Assembly: GCA_944391115.1 (NCBI GenBank)
Contig: CALXSJ010000029.1
Coordinates: forward strand, 1-35,281
DNA from: an uncultured Victivallales bacterium
GTDB taxonomy: Bacteria; Verrucomicrobiota; Lentisphaeria; Victivallales; UBA1829
DNA length: 35,281 nucleotides
Direction of reading: 5' to 3'
Both the position numbers and the translations under genes were made by a program. The notes beneath the pieces are model-generated. The model searched no databases, was not told the origin of the DNA, and was given only the letters and a program-made list of their open reading frames with translations. The first letter of the stretch is position 1, and each line of letters starts with the position of its first letter. Positions 23,073-31,918 of the stretch are shown one piece after another.

Positions 23073-23843
23073 TTACTTGTCGAGCGTTTCCAGCTTGACA
23101 TTTTTGAAGGAGACTGTGCCGGTGCGCGCAAACAGGACCAGTTCGGCTTTCGCCGTTCCCGGCCACCATTTCCCTATGGAATTGCCGGTTCCGGAGACAT
23201 TTGCCGCAACTGTCTGGAAGGTGTCCGTCAGAAGCGGAAGGGCCGCATAGAGATAGCCTCCGCTGTTCTGATGCGCCCGGATTCTGGTGCCGGCGGGAAA
23301 TTCCTGATGGACGGGTGAGCTGAATGTGACCAGCCAGCTGCCGTCCGCATTTTTTTCCGTTTTCGCGATTGTGCCGCTGCTGATGTTGAAATTGGGCAGG
23401 TCGGATTTGTCATCCGCGGCGGCAAACGCCATCACCATGCCGGGTTTGAGGCGGGACGCATCCCGGACCGTGACGGTCCGGTCCGTTTTTTTCACCGGTG
23501 CGGCGAGTTCGGATTCCGTTCCTGCGAGAGGGGAAATGTTGCGCGGGGTGATCTGGCGGTTGTTTTTGTCCCAGCACCAGAACGCCACGAAGAGCATGAC
23601 TTTTTCCGAGGGGTTGTTTTTCCGGAATTCGCCGGAGAAGCGGATGGTCTTCGCCGGATCGACGGCGAAACGTTCCGTGGAGTGGAGTTCTCCCTTTCCC
23701 GTGAACACCAGGGTGTCGTCTTCTTTCTGCGTCAGCTCCCTGCTGTCCTTCCAGTCTCCTTTTTCCGGACATTCGAGAAGCGTGCCGCCGAAAGCTCCGA
23801 GGGCGAGCGACGACGCCATTGCGAGAATCAGTGTGTTCTTCAT
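23073..23843 (-). CDS. Secreted beta-sandwich protein, unknown function
   Basis: A 256-residue protein with a signal peptide (MKNTLILAMASSLALGAFGG) and AAAGGA before the ATG. The mature sequence alternates beta strands and ends VSFKNVKLETLDK. That closing strand is typical of carbohydrate-binding jelly-roll modules of the CBM4/9 kind. A middle insertion (TVTVRDASRLKPGMVMAFAA) resembles segments seen in glycan-binding or polysaccharide-lyase-associated domains. No catalytic residues are evident. It is the last gene of the lacI-led operon, separated from the DUF4838 gene by 171 bases that contain an interspersed repeat, and is followed by the bidirectional terminator. It may help bind substrate glycans. 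Confidence 0.7.
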   Translation of the reverse strand: MKNTLILAMASSLALGAFGGTLLECPEKGDWKDSRELTQKEDDTLVFTGKGELHSTERFAVDPAKTIRFSGEFRKNNPSEKVMLFVAFWCWDKNNRQITPRNISPLAGTESELAAPVKKTDRTVTVRDASRLKPGMVMAFAAADDKSDLPNFNISSGTIAKTEKNADGSWLVTFSSPVHQEFPAGTRIRAHQNSGGYLYAALPLLTDTFQTVAANVSGTGNSIGKWWPGTAKAELVLFARTGTVSFKNVKLETLDK

Positions 23844-23870
23844 GTCTGCATCCTTTCTTTTGGTTTATTC

Positions 23871-24012
23871 AAAAAAATTTAGGTTAATACCGCGATGCTC
23901 TGCATCGCCAAAAATTGCTTCGTGCAGGACTCTCAGTCCTGCCGCGGTCCAGCTGCGTAAGCTGGTCGCCGGAGGCGAAATCCCCAATACCGCGCATGCT
24001 TGCATCGCGGTA
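23871..24012 (-). repeat. Interspersed structured repeat, copy 2
   Basis: This is the better-preserved copy, in the opposite orientation to 5118-5252. Four hairpins cover almost its whole length: 23892-23908 (GCGATGC, loop TCT), 23924-23942 (GCAGGACT, loop CTC), 23949-23965 (CCAGCT, loop GCGTA) and 23988-24012 (TACCGCG plus ATGC, with one bulged base). Both ends carry ACCGCGATGC in inverted orientation, so the unit has terminal inverted repeats. It abuts the stop codon of the 24015 gene and sits inside an operon. Whether it is a REP/MITE-like mobile unit or a structured RNA cannot be decided from two copies. Confidence 0.85.
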
Positions 24013-24014
24013 AT

Positions 24015-26333
24015 TTATTTTTGAAATTCAAGAGTTCTGTAGGAATCCGCACCATGGAACACTCCGTTGCTCCAGGAGCTGATTTCCGCCGTATTGTCGG
24101 AAAGTTTGCGGGAACGGGCTATGTTGACTTTCCAGCGGTCGCCTGGTTTGGGAGCGCCGCCGAGCGCGGAGAACGGGATGGCGATGTCCGCAATCCAGGC
24201 ATCCGGGAGAATGCGCGTCCGGATCTCCGCCCCGGAGTCGAAGGCGATATCCGAATCGGTCGCATGGAGAGTCATGGCGTCGAAGAAGACGCCGTCTGCG
24301 TTGGTGACGAGATGCAGATATTTCCCGCCGAGAGCCGGTGCGGCGAGAAAGAGCTCCAGACTGTTGTCCAGCCAGATCTGGTCGTCGCGTTCCGTCTTTC
24401 TTGTGACCATGAGACGCGGGGACGGTTCTTCCGCACGGATTCTGAAATACAGTTTCCGCGGGGACCAGAGCGCCTTGACGGAGGTTTTCCGCACAGCCTT
24501 TTTCCCGAGGGACCGGAAATCCGTGACGGCGGCCGCCTTTTCCCAGTCCTTCTCTTCCGGATCCCCGGAAATTTGTCCCGCTCCGGCTCTCATGACGGCC
24601 AGTTTTTCATATTCCGCATGCCGGAGTTCCCAGCCTTCGAAGCCTTCTTTTTCCAGCCGGAGGCGCGCAAGCGTTTTTCCGTCGCCGCGCGCGGACCGGA
24701 ACGCCTGCTCCAGAAGAGTCCGGAGCTTCCTGTGCGCGTCCTTGTCCTCCAGACATCTCCCGAGCGCGATGTTCGGACTCCCGTAGAGGAAATGCGTTCC
24801 GCTGTTTTCATAGCATCTGCGCAGGAGTTTCCGGTATTCTTTCATCTGCGGCCATGCCTTTGCATAATATCTGCTTCCGACATCCTCCATGACCTCGTCG
24901 AAATCCGCATCCGCGTTCCAGAGGAAATACGCCTGAATGTAGCGCGGAATCACATCGTATTTCCAGGAGTTCCCCAGCGTCGGCAGATAGGAGCGGATGA
25001 AGAACCTTTCCGGTTCGTCCACCATCGGAGGACGTTCGTCGCAGTATCCGGCCAGACCGGAGGATTTGTAGTATTTCAGGTCTTTCACATAAATCCCTTC
25101 CAGGGGATTGTAGATTTGATTCCCCTGCGGAATGAAGAGACTGTATTCATAGGTCGTCACGGGATATCCGAGCTTTCTCCATGCGCGGATGCGCTCCCGG
25201 AAGGAGCGGTTCACGGCGCAGGATTCATCCCCGAGGGAATGGGTGTAGCAGCGCCGCACGAGACAGATTTTCAGATGGTCTAGGCGCGGGTCCGGTTTCA
25301 CGCGGTCCGGCGGATTTTCCGCATTGATGTAGGCCATGCTCTGGAATTCCATTTGCGGAATCGCCTTTTTGACTGCATCGATCACCGTGTTGGCGTAAAT
25401 CCAGAAGCGGTTCGAAACCTGCTTGTTCAGACGTTCCTCCGGCGAATCCAGTTTCCTGCAGTTTTCACACTCGCACCACTGCATGGTGTCGTTCTGGAGA
25501 ATTTCATAGCGGTTGACGCTCCGGTCCGCCGACAGTTTCCGGATGATGGTGTCGCAGATGATTTTCATGGTTTCCGGATTGGATACGCAGGGATTCGAAT
25601 AACCGGGATCGCCCGCTTTTCCGCTGGGGGGAACCCGTTTCCCGTTCACCATCGGGAAGAGTTCCGGACGGGTCTGAAAGAGTTCTTTCGGCATCAGAGT
25701 CCAGAAATCATGGCCTCCGGTCCGGCGGATCTCATTCTGAAACCATACGGCCGGCTGCATGTTGTTGCGCAGCTGCCACTGAAGCGTTTTCAGCATCTTT
25801 TCCCCGGGAGGGCCGCCGGTCAGGTTGAAGGTGCGGATCCGGAAGGAGGGATTGACGACGCGGAGCTGTGCCGGAACGCTGAAACTCCGGCGCGTTTCAT
25901 AAGATTCGCCTTCCTCTCCGGGGAAGATCCAGCGGATTCCTCCGTGTTTTTTCAGAATTTCATACGTTCCGTAGAGAACGCCGAGCGGACGGCGCGCGGC
26001 AATGTGGAGTCCCTTGTCCGTGGCGGAGATCAGGAATCCGTCATCTTTCACCTGATAAAATTTTGCCGCGAGTTCGCGCGGCAGCCGCGCGGCGGAACGT
26101 GTCAGATAGACGGGATAGCTCCCTTGCGCCGGTGTGAGGGAGACCGGCACCCGGGCTCCTGTGAGTTTTTCCAGATAGGCGGAGAGTTCCGCTGCCGCAT
26201 AGGCTTCCTGAGTTGTGAAGTCGGGCGCGATTACGATGCCGGCGCGGGGCTGCCCGTTTTCCACTAGAAAAAACTCTTTCGCGGAGAGCGTCAGCACGGC
26301 GAAGCAGCATGTCATGAAGGCCAGAAAACGCAT
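24015..26333 (-). CDS. DUF4838 protein with C-terminal CBM9-like domain
   Basis: A 772-residue exported protein (signal peptide MRFLAFMTCCFAVLTLSA; AAAGGA before the ATG). Residues about 20-140 form a small alpha/beta domain like the N-terminal domain of GH20/GH67 enzymes (TTQEAYAAAELSAYLEKLTG). Residues about 150-560 match the DUF4838 barrel, with FWTLMPKELF, the cysteine motif WCECENCRKLD, TYEYSLFIP and YFLWNADADFDEV. Residues about 590-772 resemble a CBM9-like/DOMON beta sandwich (WSPRKLYFRIRAEE, DNSLELFL, WIADIAIPFSALGG). DUF4838 proteins are thought to be glycoside hydrolase relatives, and no substrate is assigned. A paralogue lies two genes upstream. The stop codon touches the interspersed repeat. 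Confidence 0.85.
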   Translation of the reverse strand: MRFLAFMTCCFAVLTLSAKEFFLVENGQPRAGIVIAPDFTTQEAYAAAELSAYLEKLTGARVPVSLTPAQGSYPVYLTRSAARLPRELAAKFYQVKDDGFLISATDKGLHIAARRPLGVLYGTYEILKKHGGIRWIFPGEEGESYETRRSFSVPAQLRVVNPSFRIRTFNLTGGPPGEKMLKTLQWQLRNNMQPAVWFQNEIRRTGGHDFWTLMPKELFQTRPELFPMVNGKRVPPSGKAGDPGYSNPCVSNPETMKIICDTIIRKLSADRSVNRYEILQNDTMQWCECENCRKLDSPEERLNKQVSNRFWIYANTVIDAVKKAIPQMEFQSMAYINAENPPDRVKPDPRLDHLKICLVRRCYTHSLGDESCAVNRSFRERIRAWRKLGYPVTTYEYSLFIPQGNQIYNPLEGIYVKDLKYYKSSGLAGYCDERPPMVDEPERFFIRSYLPTLGNSWKYDVIPRYIQAYFLWNADADFDEVMEDVGSRYYAKAWPQMKEYRKLLRRCYENSGTHFLYGSPNIALGRCLEDKDAHRKLRTLLEQAFRSARGDGKTLARLRLEKEGFEGWELRHAEYEKLAVMRAGAGQISGDPEEKDWEKAAAVTDFRSLGKKAVRKTSVKALWSPRKLYFRIRAEEPSPRLMVTRKTERDDQIWLDNSLELFLAAPALGGKYLHLVTNADGVFFDAMTLHATDSDIAFDSGAEIRTRILPDAWIADIAIPFSALGGAPKPGDRWKVNIARSRKLSDNTAEISSWSNGVFHGADSYRTLEFQK

Positions 26334-26357
26334 GTTGAAATCCTTTCCTGTTTGTGT

Positions 26358-27533
26358 TTACCGTCCGGCCAGCCCGACATCGGAGAGATGCAGTTTCACT
26401 CCGCGGCGGATCAGGCGCTCTGCGATATCCTCATAGGGGAGGTCGCCGGGGGAGACATTCCGCTTGGCGGCGAGAGCGGCCGCGACTCCCGCCGCCTCTC
26501 CGGTCACCGCCGCGCAGGGAATGACTCTCGTGATCTCCCACGCTTCGCCTTCCGACGCGGTCGTCCGTCCCGCCGCGACGACGCCGCGGATCTCTTCCGG
26601 GATCATCGTGGAGTAGGGAATCTCCCAGGGTGGCTTTTCCGTGCTTCTCCAGTCGCCGGCCATGCCGATGGAGTCCTCGAAGCGGGTCATGGCCTGCCCG
26701 TCGCGCAGACAGTTTTTCCCGACGATGCGGGAGATCTTCCGGTACTGCGGCATTGCGGGAAGAACAACGGGATAGAGCGTCCGGCGCGAAGCTTCTCCGG
26801 AAGCATACCGCGTGTCGTAATAGTTCCGGAGCAGGGTGCGGCTTCTCAGGATGAAATCGGAGACCTCGCGCCCTCCGACGCCGTGGGCCGTGCACTCCTT
26901 TTCCGCAAGATAACGAAGCGGAAACGAGGCGGGAAAGTTGTCCGGATCGGCCGCGGGATCGTGATGCATGGCCCAGATGCAGGTGAAATTCATGCCGTCG
27001 ACGGTCGCGCCGCCCGCGCGCCGCACGAGATCCGCGTCTCCGGTCGCGTCCACAAACGCCTTCGCCGCAAGGCGTCCGCGTCCGCTCTTGTTTTCCGCCT
27101 CCAGTGCGGTGATCCGGTTTTCCCCGTCTTTTTCCGCGCCGCAGAGAAGAGTGTCCACCCAGCAGTCCACCCCCGCGTTCAGGAGAAGCCCGTCGAGAGC
27201 GAGCGCGAAGGAGGCGGGAGAGAATTCCGTGCTGTAGGTCCCGTCTCCGGGCTGCCACGGCGTCCTGCCCCAGTCTTTCTTCTTCAAGGTGTCCGGACCA
27301 TACTTGATGCTGGCGTGAAGCAGCCGTTCCGCGAGTCCGAAGGAGACCTGCGTGCCTTTCCCGTTGCAGAGCTGAAGATAGGCGTAAACCAGCCCCGTGG
27401 TCGCGAGACCTCCGAAAAACACCGTTTTTTCCACGATCGCGGTTTTTGCGCCTTCCTCCGCAGCGGCGATTGCGGCGGCGACTCCGGCGATCCCTCCGCC
27501 CGCGACAACCACGTCATATTCCTTCTGAAACAT
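26358..27533 (-). CDS. FAD-dependent oxidoreductase
   Basis: A 391-residue cytoplasmic flavoprotein. The start at 27533 is chosen because AAAGGAG precedes it; the open frame extends nine codons further. The Rossmann dinucleotide-binding motif is DVVVAGGGIAGVAAAIAAAEEG at residues about 6-28, followed by the acidic IVEK. VDATGDADLVRRAGG is the second FAD motif, and GVVAAGRTTASEGEAWEITRVIPCAAVTGEAAG near the end completes the PF12831-type fold. Proteins of this kind are frequent in glycan-use clusters of Planctomycetota-Verrucomicrobiota-type bacteria, where they may oxidise sugars. The substrate is unknown. It sits between the two DUF4838 genes with gaps of 42 and 24 bases. There is no signal peptide. 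Confidence 0.85.
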   Translation of the reverse strand: MFQKEYDVVVAGGGIAGVAAAIAAAEEGAKTAIVEKTVFFGGLATTGLVYAYLQLCNGKGTQVSFGLAERLLHASIKYGPDTLKKKDWGRTPWQPGDGTYSTEFSPASFALALDGLLLNAGVDCWVDTLLCGAEKDGENRITALEAENKSGRGRLAAKAFVDATGDADLVRRAGGATVDGMNFTCIWAMHHDPAADPDNFPASFPLRYLAEKECTAHGVGGREVSDFILRSRTLLRNYYDTRYASGEASRRTLYPVVLPAMPQYRKISRIVGKNCLRDGQAMTRFEDSIGMAGDWRSTEKPPWEIPYSTMIPEEIRGVVAAGRTTASEGEAWEITRVIPCAAVTGEAAGVAAALAAKRNVSPGDLPYEDIAERLIRRGVKLHLSDVGLAGR

Positions 27534-27575
27534 TGTTCTGCTCCTTTCTTCTGTCTGCATTTCTGTCTGCGGCGT

Positions 27576-30101
27576 TCATTCCGGAAAGGCGTCCAGACAA
27601 TCCAGATCCAGCCCGATGAAATGAAGAACCATCAGCGGATAAACCCCTTTGAACTTCGAACAGTCCATTTCCCATTCGATGCGTTTCCACGTGTCCGACG
27701 AGACCTGTTCGGAGAAAACTCTGCTTTCGGCAGGCGGCGTATCCTTCGGGACCAGATGATCCGAGAGGCGGACGGAGAGGTTTCCCGTTCCGCGCGCCAT
27801 GACGCTGAATTTCAGCCTGCCGCGGAACACCTTGCGGATTCCGTAGGTCTGGACGTGTCCGGAGAGTCCGGATAGCGCGCCTGCGATATGCCGTCCGCGC
27901 AGGAAGCGCCTGCCTGCGGCGGCTCCCCCTTCGATGACTGCAAAGTCCCCGGAGAAATTCGCCGGAATCCGTCTGCCGTTCCGTTCCTGCACGATTTCAA
28001 AACTTCCGTTTCCGAACACGGGGAAGGCGCCGAAGGAGATCAGGCGGAGACGCTCTTCCGGAGGGGCGTTTTCCGCGCCGTTCCAGACGGAGACTTTGCC
28101 GTCCCTGCGGAAGAGAATGCCGACGGGCAGGGTTCCTCCGGTCCGGGCTTCGTGATACGGAAAGATTTTTTCTCCCGCTTCTTCCACGTTGAAGCGTTCC
28201 GTTCCGCCGGCGGCCGTCACTTCCAGTTCCGCTCCCGGTCCGCCCGCCCCGTGGACCAGATGAAGCCCCTTTTCATCGTAGAGAAAACGGAGTTCCAGAG
28301 GGATTCCCGGCGCGTAGTCGGCATATTTGACGCCGCAGGAGAGCCCGTTCCCCGCAGGAGCCGCAACGACCGCCGCATCCTCATTTGCCTTCCGGTACTG
28401 CGCATGACGCTCCACGAAGGCGTTGCGGAACATCCGGCGTTCCTCTTCGACAATGCCGCGGACGCGCGGATCGTTTTCCGCCAGTTTCAGCGCAAGGGCG
28501 AGATATTTCTCCAGTGTCTCCTCCGCGCCCGGTTTTTCCAGCGCCTTGCCGAGATCGATTCCTTTGGAACCCATCCAGAAGTGATCGTTCAGGTTTTCGT
28601 AGAGATCCGCCAGATACTTCCGGTAGGGCTTCATCGCCTTCCAGGCCGGGCCGTAATAGCGGGAGCCCGCATCGTCCTCGACCGCATCGTAATCCGCGTC
28701 GGCGTTCCACAGGAAACAGGCCTTGATGTATTCATCCAGAATGTTCTTCTGCCAGGCCTTTGTATTGCGCCCGGGAAGGAAATCCCCGTCGAAGGGAAGC
28801 ACCTCGTCGCACCATCCCGCATAGCCGCGCCTGTGGTATTCCTTCAGCTCCCTTGCGACATAGCGTCCGAGCGGGATGTAGTATCCGGCGCTGCCGCAGG
28901 GCAGGAAATTCATGTATTCGTAGGTCGTGATCGGAATGCCGTTTTTTTCAAAGCCTTCGAGAATCTTCCGGAATCGTTCGTTGCGGATGCAGGTGCGGTC
29001 GAACATGTTGTGCGTGTAGCAGCGGGTGTTTCCCGCCATCAGGAGCGTGGCGTGGCGCGACGGCGCAACCCCGGATGGTACTTCATGATAATTCTGGTAG
29101 GCGGAACCGAAGAAGGTGACATGCGGCGCAGCTTTCCTTCCCGCTTCGATCAGGGCGTTCGCCAGCGTCCAGTAACGGGTCGGCACCTGGCCTCTCGCCC
29201 GTTCTTCCGGAGGATCAAGCTTCCGGCAGTTTTCGCATTCGCACCAGCGCGGGCTGTCGTTGTTCAGCAGTGTGACAAGCGTGATGGAGGGATCGGCTTT
29301 CAGGCGCCGGACCAGATTTTCGCACATGATGCGCACCGTCTCGGGGTTGCTGGTGCACGGCTGGCGTTTCTGGCCGTCCTGCGGCAGACGCCTGCCGTCG
29401 TAAAGCCCGAAAAGCTCCGGTTTCTCCCGGAACAGGGAGTCGGGAATGAGACGGCTGAAGATATGTCCGCCCCCGTCGACTTCCGGCGCCAGACGCACAT
29501 CCCTCGTATGCGGGATCATATTGTTCCGGAGCTGCCAGAGCGGAGTTTCCCTGGACTTCGCCGCTGCAATCAGGTTGAATCTCCGCCATTGGAACGAGGG
29601 ATTCACCGTTTCGGAAAATGCGGGGATGCCGAATGCGGATTTCCGCTCGAAGAACGTGCCCTCCGGGCCGGGATGGATCCAGCGGATGCCGCCGCAGCGC
29701 TTCAGCACTTCATAGACGCCGAAGAGGACGCCGCGCGGGCATCTGCCTATGATATAAAGCCCCGTTTCGTCGGAATGGAGCGCAAATCCGTCATGGCGGA
29801 TCTTCTCCGCGAGTTTCCGCGCCGGAGCGGGCAGACGGAAACGGGGGTTGTCCGTGCATCCCGGAAAGAGATTGTATCTGCCTTCCACGGGGCGGCGGAC
29901 GACTTCGACCCTGGTTCCGGTGACGGTTCCGATCCATTCCGCCAGCTCCTTGGCCGCGAAGATTTCCGCACTGGTCGCGCCGCGCGGGCGCACGACGGCG
30001 CAGCGGACCTCCCCGTTCCGGACGAGAACATATTCCGCGGCGTTCATGGCTGTGTTCAGCAGCGGAAGAAGGAGAAGACAGAGTGGAAGGAGAATACGCA
30101 T
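27576..30101 (-). CDS. DUF4838 protein, first paralogue
   Basis: An 841-residue exported protein starting at 30101 (AAGGA seven bases upstream; signal peptide MRILLPLCLLLLPLLNTAMNAA). The domain order is like its paralogue at 24015: an N-terminal GH20/GH67-like domain (SAEIFAAKELAEWIGTVTG), then the DUF4838 region with IPDSLFREKPELFGL, WCECENCRKLDPPEERARG, TTYEYMNFLPCG and CFLWNADADYDAVEDDAG. The C-terminal ~230 residues differ from the CBM9-like domain of the paralogue and look like a jelly roll (LRFLYDEKGLHLVHG, then LMVLHFIGLDLDCLD). It follows the prepilin gene by 16 bases. The paralogues probably act on related parts of the same glycan; this is inference. Confidence 0.83.
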   Translation of the reverse strand: MRILLPLCLLLLPLLNTAMNAAEYVLVRNGEVRCAVVRPRGATSAEIFAAKELAEWIGTVTGTRVEVVRRPVEGRYNLFPGCTDNPRFRLPAPARKLAEKIRHDGFALHSDETGLYIIGRCPRGVLFGVYEVLKRCGGIRWIHPGPEGTFFERKSAFGIPAFSETVNPSFQWRRFNLIAAAKSRETPLWQLRNNMIPHTRDVRLAPEVDGGGHIFSRLIPDSLFREKPELFGLYDGRRLPQDGQKRQPCTSNPETVRIMCENLVRRLKADPSITLVTLLNNDSPRWCECENCRKLDPPEERARGQVPTRYWTLANALIEAGRKAAPHVTFFGSAYQNYHEVPSGVAPSRHATLLMAGNTRCYTHNMFDRTCIRNERFRKILEGFEKNGIPITTYEYMNFLPCGSAGYYIPLGRYVARELKEYHRRGYAGWCDEVLPFDGDFLPGRNTKAWQKNILDEYIKACFLWNADADYDAVEDDAGSRYYGPAWKAMKPYRKYLADLYENLNDHFWMGSKGIDLGKALEKPGAEETLEKYLALALKLAENDPRVRGIVEEERRMFRNAFVERHAQYRKANEDAAVVAAPAGNGLSCGVKYADYAPGIPLELRFLYDEKGLHLVHGAGGPGAELEVTAAGGTERFNVEEAGEKIFPYHEARTGGTLPVGILFRRDGKVSVWNGAENAPPEERLRLISFGAFPVFGNGSFEIVQERNGRRIPANFSGDFAVIEGGAAAGRRFLRGRHIAGALSGLSGHVQTYGIRKVFRGRLKFSVMARGTGNLSVRLSDHLVPKDTPPAESRVFSEQVSSDTWKRIEWEMDCSKFKGVYPLMVLHFIGLDLDCLDAFPE

Positions 30102-30117
30102 GGGAAATTCCTTTTTT

Positions 30118-30789
30118 TCAGTAATAGTAACACCAGAAGGCATGGGAGCTCATGGACGCGGCAGTTGCGTTGAGGAAGGAGAGTTTTTCCGTTCCGGCGT
30201 GCCAGTCGAGATAGAGCACCGGAACGATGCCCGCGTGTCTTCCCGTAATGGTGTCTTTGCTCAGTATTTGAAAATAGCCCCGTGCGGAGGAGAAGCGGTT
30301 TGCATTGTCTTCCGCGTCATAGGGATAGTGGGATTCCACCAGCGCCGCGCTCTTTCCCGGACGCTTCACGTTCCGCATCGGGATCGGCCGGAGCTGGGAA
30401 TCGTTCAGGAAGACCACCTGTCCGTAGCTCATCAGCTGAAGGCTGCCTGTCCTCCGGGATTTTCTGCAGAGGAATACGGGGGAGTTGAACGTTCCTTCCG
30501 CGGATTTCGTGTCGGAGAGATACTCCTTCAGACGCTCCGCCCATACCTTGCCGTCGGAGACGGCACCGCCTGGGTGCTTGCCGGAGGGCGGCAGATAGTC
30601 CTTGAAATCGTTCAGATACATGGAATAGGCGTTCCCGAACTGCTTCATGTTGGAGATGCAGGAGATCCGGATCCCCGATTCGCGCGCCTGATGCAGCGCG
30701 GGGAGAAGCAGACCTGCGAGAATCGCGATGATGGAAACAACAACGAGAAGTTCAATCAATGTGAATCTGTTGCGGGGCGCATGTTTCAT
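30118..30789 (-). CDS. Type II secretion-like prepilin (DUF1559-like)
   Basis: A 223-residue protein. Start at 30789, with GGAG upstream, overlaps the lacI stop as ATGA. The short leader MKHAPRNR is followed by the prepilin cleavage and methylation signal [20 protein letters not shown], including the conserved Glu5, so it is processed by prepilin peptidase. The C-terminal part contains [17 protein letters not shown], corresponding to the H-x9-DG motif of pseudopilin-like proteins in Planctomycetota and Lentisphaerota, here with DW in place of DG. Such proteins are highly multiplied in these phyla and often sit beside regulators and glycosidases; their role (surface fibre, secretion or substrate capture) is not established. 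Confidence 0.92.
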   Translation of the reverse strand: MKHAPRNRFTLIELLVVVSIIAILAGLLLPALHQARESGIRISCISNMKQFGNAYSMYLNDFKDYLPPSGKHPGGAVSDGKVWAERLKEYLSDTKSAEGTFNSPVFLCRKSRRTGSLQLMSYGQVVFLNDSQLRPIPMRNVKRPGKSAALVESHYPYDAEDNANRFSSARGYFQILSKDTITGRHAGIVPVLYLDWHAGTEKLSFLNATAASMSSHAFWCYYY

Positions 30790-31838
30790 ATTTGTCTCCG
30801 TTGGCTGTTGGATTTCGTTTCCGGGTGAATGGCGCAGATCGAATCGCGCAGAATCAGTTCGGCTGGGATCAGGTAGTTTCCCTCCGGATCCGGGGCGATT
30901 CCGGTCTCCATGCCGAGAACAAGCCGGAGCGCGGTTTTCCCGACCTCCATGGATTTTTCCTCCGTCGTGCAGAGCGGCACAAAGGCGGAGGCGGAACCCT
31001 CGGAATTTCCGAATCCGAAAATCGACACGTCCTCCGGAACGCGCAGACCGTTCCGGATTGCGGCATGCAGCAGGGTAAGCGCCAGTCCGTCCCCGATGGC
31101 GAATACCGCGGTCGGACGCTGTTCCGGCGGAAGGGCGAACAGGGCGCGCGCGGCTTGTCCCATGATGTCGTCCGCGACGCACTGGATCAGTTTGAAATCG
31201 GGTTCCACGCCGCACTCGCGCAGTCCGGCGAGAAAGCCGTCGTGCCGCCGGACGATGTAATGATAGCGGTGCGGCGGGCAGAGCAGAGCGATTCTCCGGT
31301 GTCCGTGCTCCGCAAGGCAGTGTGCGACTTTTCCGGCAATATTGTAATTGTCGATGTTGACGGCGGGGAACTCGTCCTGCGCGGCTTCGGAGACATAGGC
31401 GAGACGCAGCTGGTTCATGCGGCAGAGCAGGGCCAGTTCCAGACGTTCGGGCTGTTCGACGCTCATGCAGATCACATGCCGGATCTGTTCGCCCAGAATT
31501 TCATCGATCCGCTTCGGCAGTTCGCGGTCGGGATAGATCTTGATGCCGTATTTGAGTTCGGAAGCCTCCTGCAGAATGCCGGAAAGGACTTTGTGCGCAT
31601 TGATGTTGATCGCGAGATTTTCATAGCTGCTGATGACGGCGACGGTTTTGTTTTCGCCGGTCCGCATGGATGCCGCAAAGGCATTGCGGCGGTATCCGAG
31701 CCTTCGCGCGGCTTCGAGAATCCGTTCCCGCGTTTCCGGACGGAGTTCCGCGGCGCGCGGACTCTGGCGCAGGGTGTTGGATACCGAAGTGATATCCGTT
31801 CCCGCAAGCCGCGCGACGTCTTTCAAGGTGACTGCCAT
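30786..31838 (-). CDS. LacI-family transcriptional regulator
   Basis: A 350-residue protein with AAAGGAG before the ATG. Residues 1-55 are the helix-turn-helix and hinge: [21 protein letters not shown] and [13 protein letters not shown]. Residues about 63-340 form the periplasmic-binding-protein-like sensor domain ([68 protein letters not shown]). The ligand is likely a sugar or oligosaccharide. It is the first gene of an operon, and its promoter carries two palindromic sites that match LacI-type operators with a central CG, so it probably represses its own operon until inducer is present. The last four bases overlap the prepilin start. Confidence 0.95.
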   Translation of the reverse strand: MAVTLKDVARLAGTDITSVSNTLRQSPRAAELRPETRERILEAARRLGYRRNAFAASMRTGENKTVAVISSYENLAININAHKVLSGILQEASELKYGIKIYPDRELPKRIDEILGEQIRHVICMSVEQPERLELALLCRMNQLRLAYVSEAAQDEFPAVNIDNYNIAGKVAHCLAEHGHRRIALLCPPHRYHYIVRRHDGFLAGLRECGVEPDFKLIQCVADDIMGQAARALFALPPEQRPTAVFAIGDGLALTLLHAAIRNGLRVPEDVSIFGFGNSEGSASAFVPLCTTEEKSMEVGKTALRLVLGMETGIAPDPEGNYLIPAELILRDSICAIHPETKSNSQRRQI

Positions 31839-31860
31839 GGAAGGACTCCTTTCCGTTGAT

Positions 31861-31876
31861 ACAAAAACATTCTTGT
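31861..31876. promoter_or_regulatory. Imperfect LacI-type operator in the leader
   Basis: ACAAAAACATTCTTGT differs at two positions from the perfect palindrome at 31896-31911. The centres are 35 bases apart, about three and a third helical turns. It lies in the untranslated leader of lacI. Confidence 0.6.
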
Positions 31877-31895
31877 AAAAGGGTGTTTTTAAGTT

Positions 31896-31911
31896 ACAAA
31901 AACGTTTTTGT
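31896..31911. promoter_or_regulatory. Perfect palindromic operator at the lacI transcription start
   Basis: ACAAAAACGTTTTTGT is a perfect 16-base palindrome with the central CG usual for LacI-family sites. It begins where transcription from the promoter at 31919-31946 should start, so a bound repressor would block initiation or early elongation. Confidence 0.8.
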
Positions 31912-31918
31912 TAATTAT

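Noticed and set aside
23892-24012. CRISPR-like array from the repeated hairpins
   Set aside because: The hairpins differ in sequence and there are no equal-length repeats with unique spacers; it is one structured element.
27888-30173. 761-codon open frame on the plus strand opposite DUF4838
   Set aside because: Antisense shadow: its composition is rich in Arg and Gly without motifs, and the opposite strand has signal peptide, domains and operon spacing.
30118-31215. Longer 365-codon version of the prepilin
   Set aside because: The extra N-terminal part overlaps lacI in another frame. The prepilin leader requires the ATG at 30789, which also has a ribosome site.
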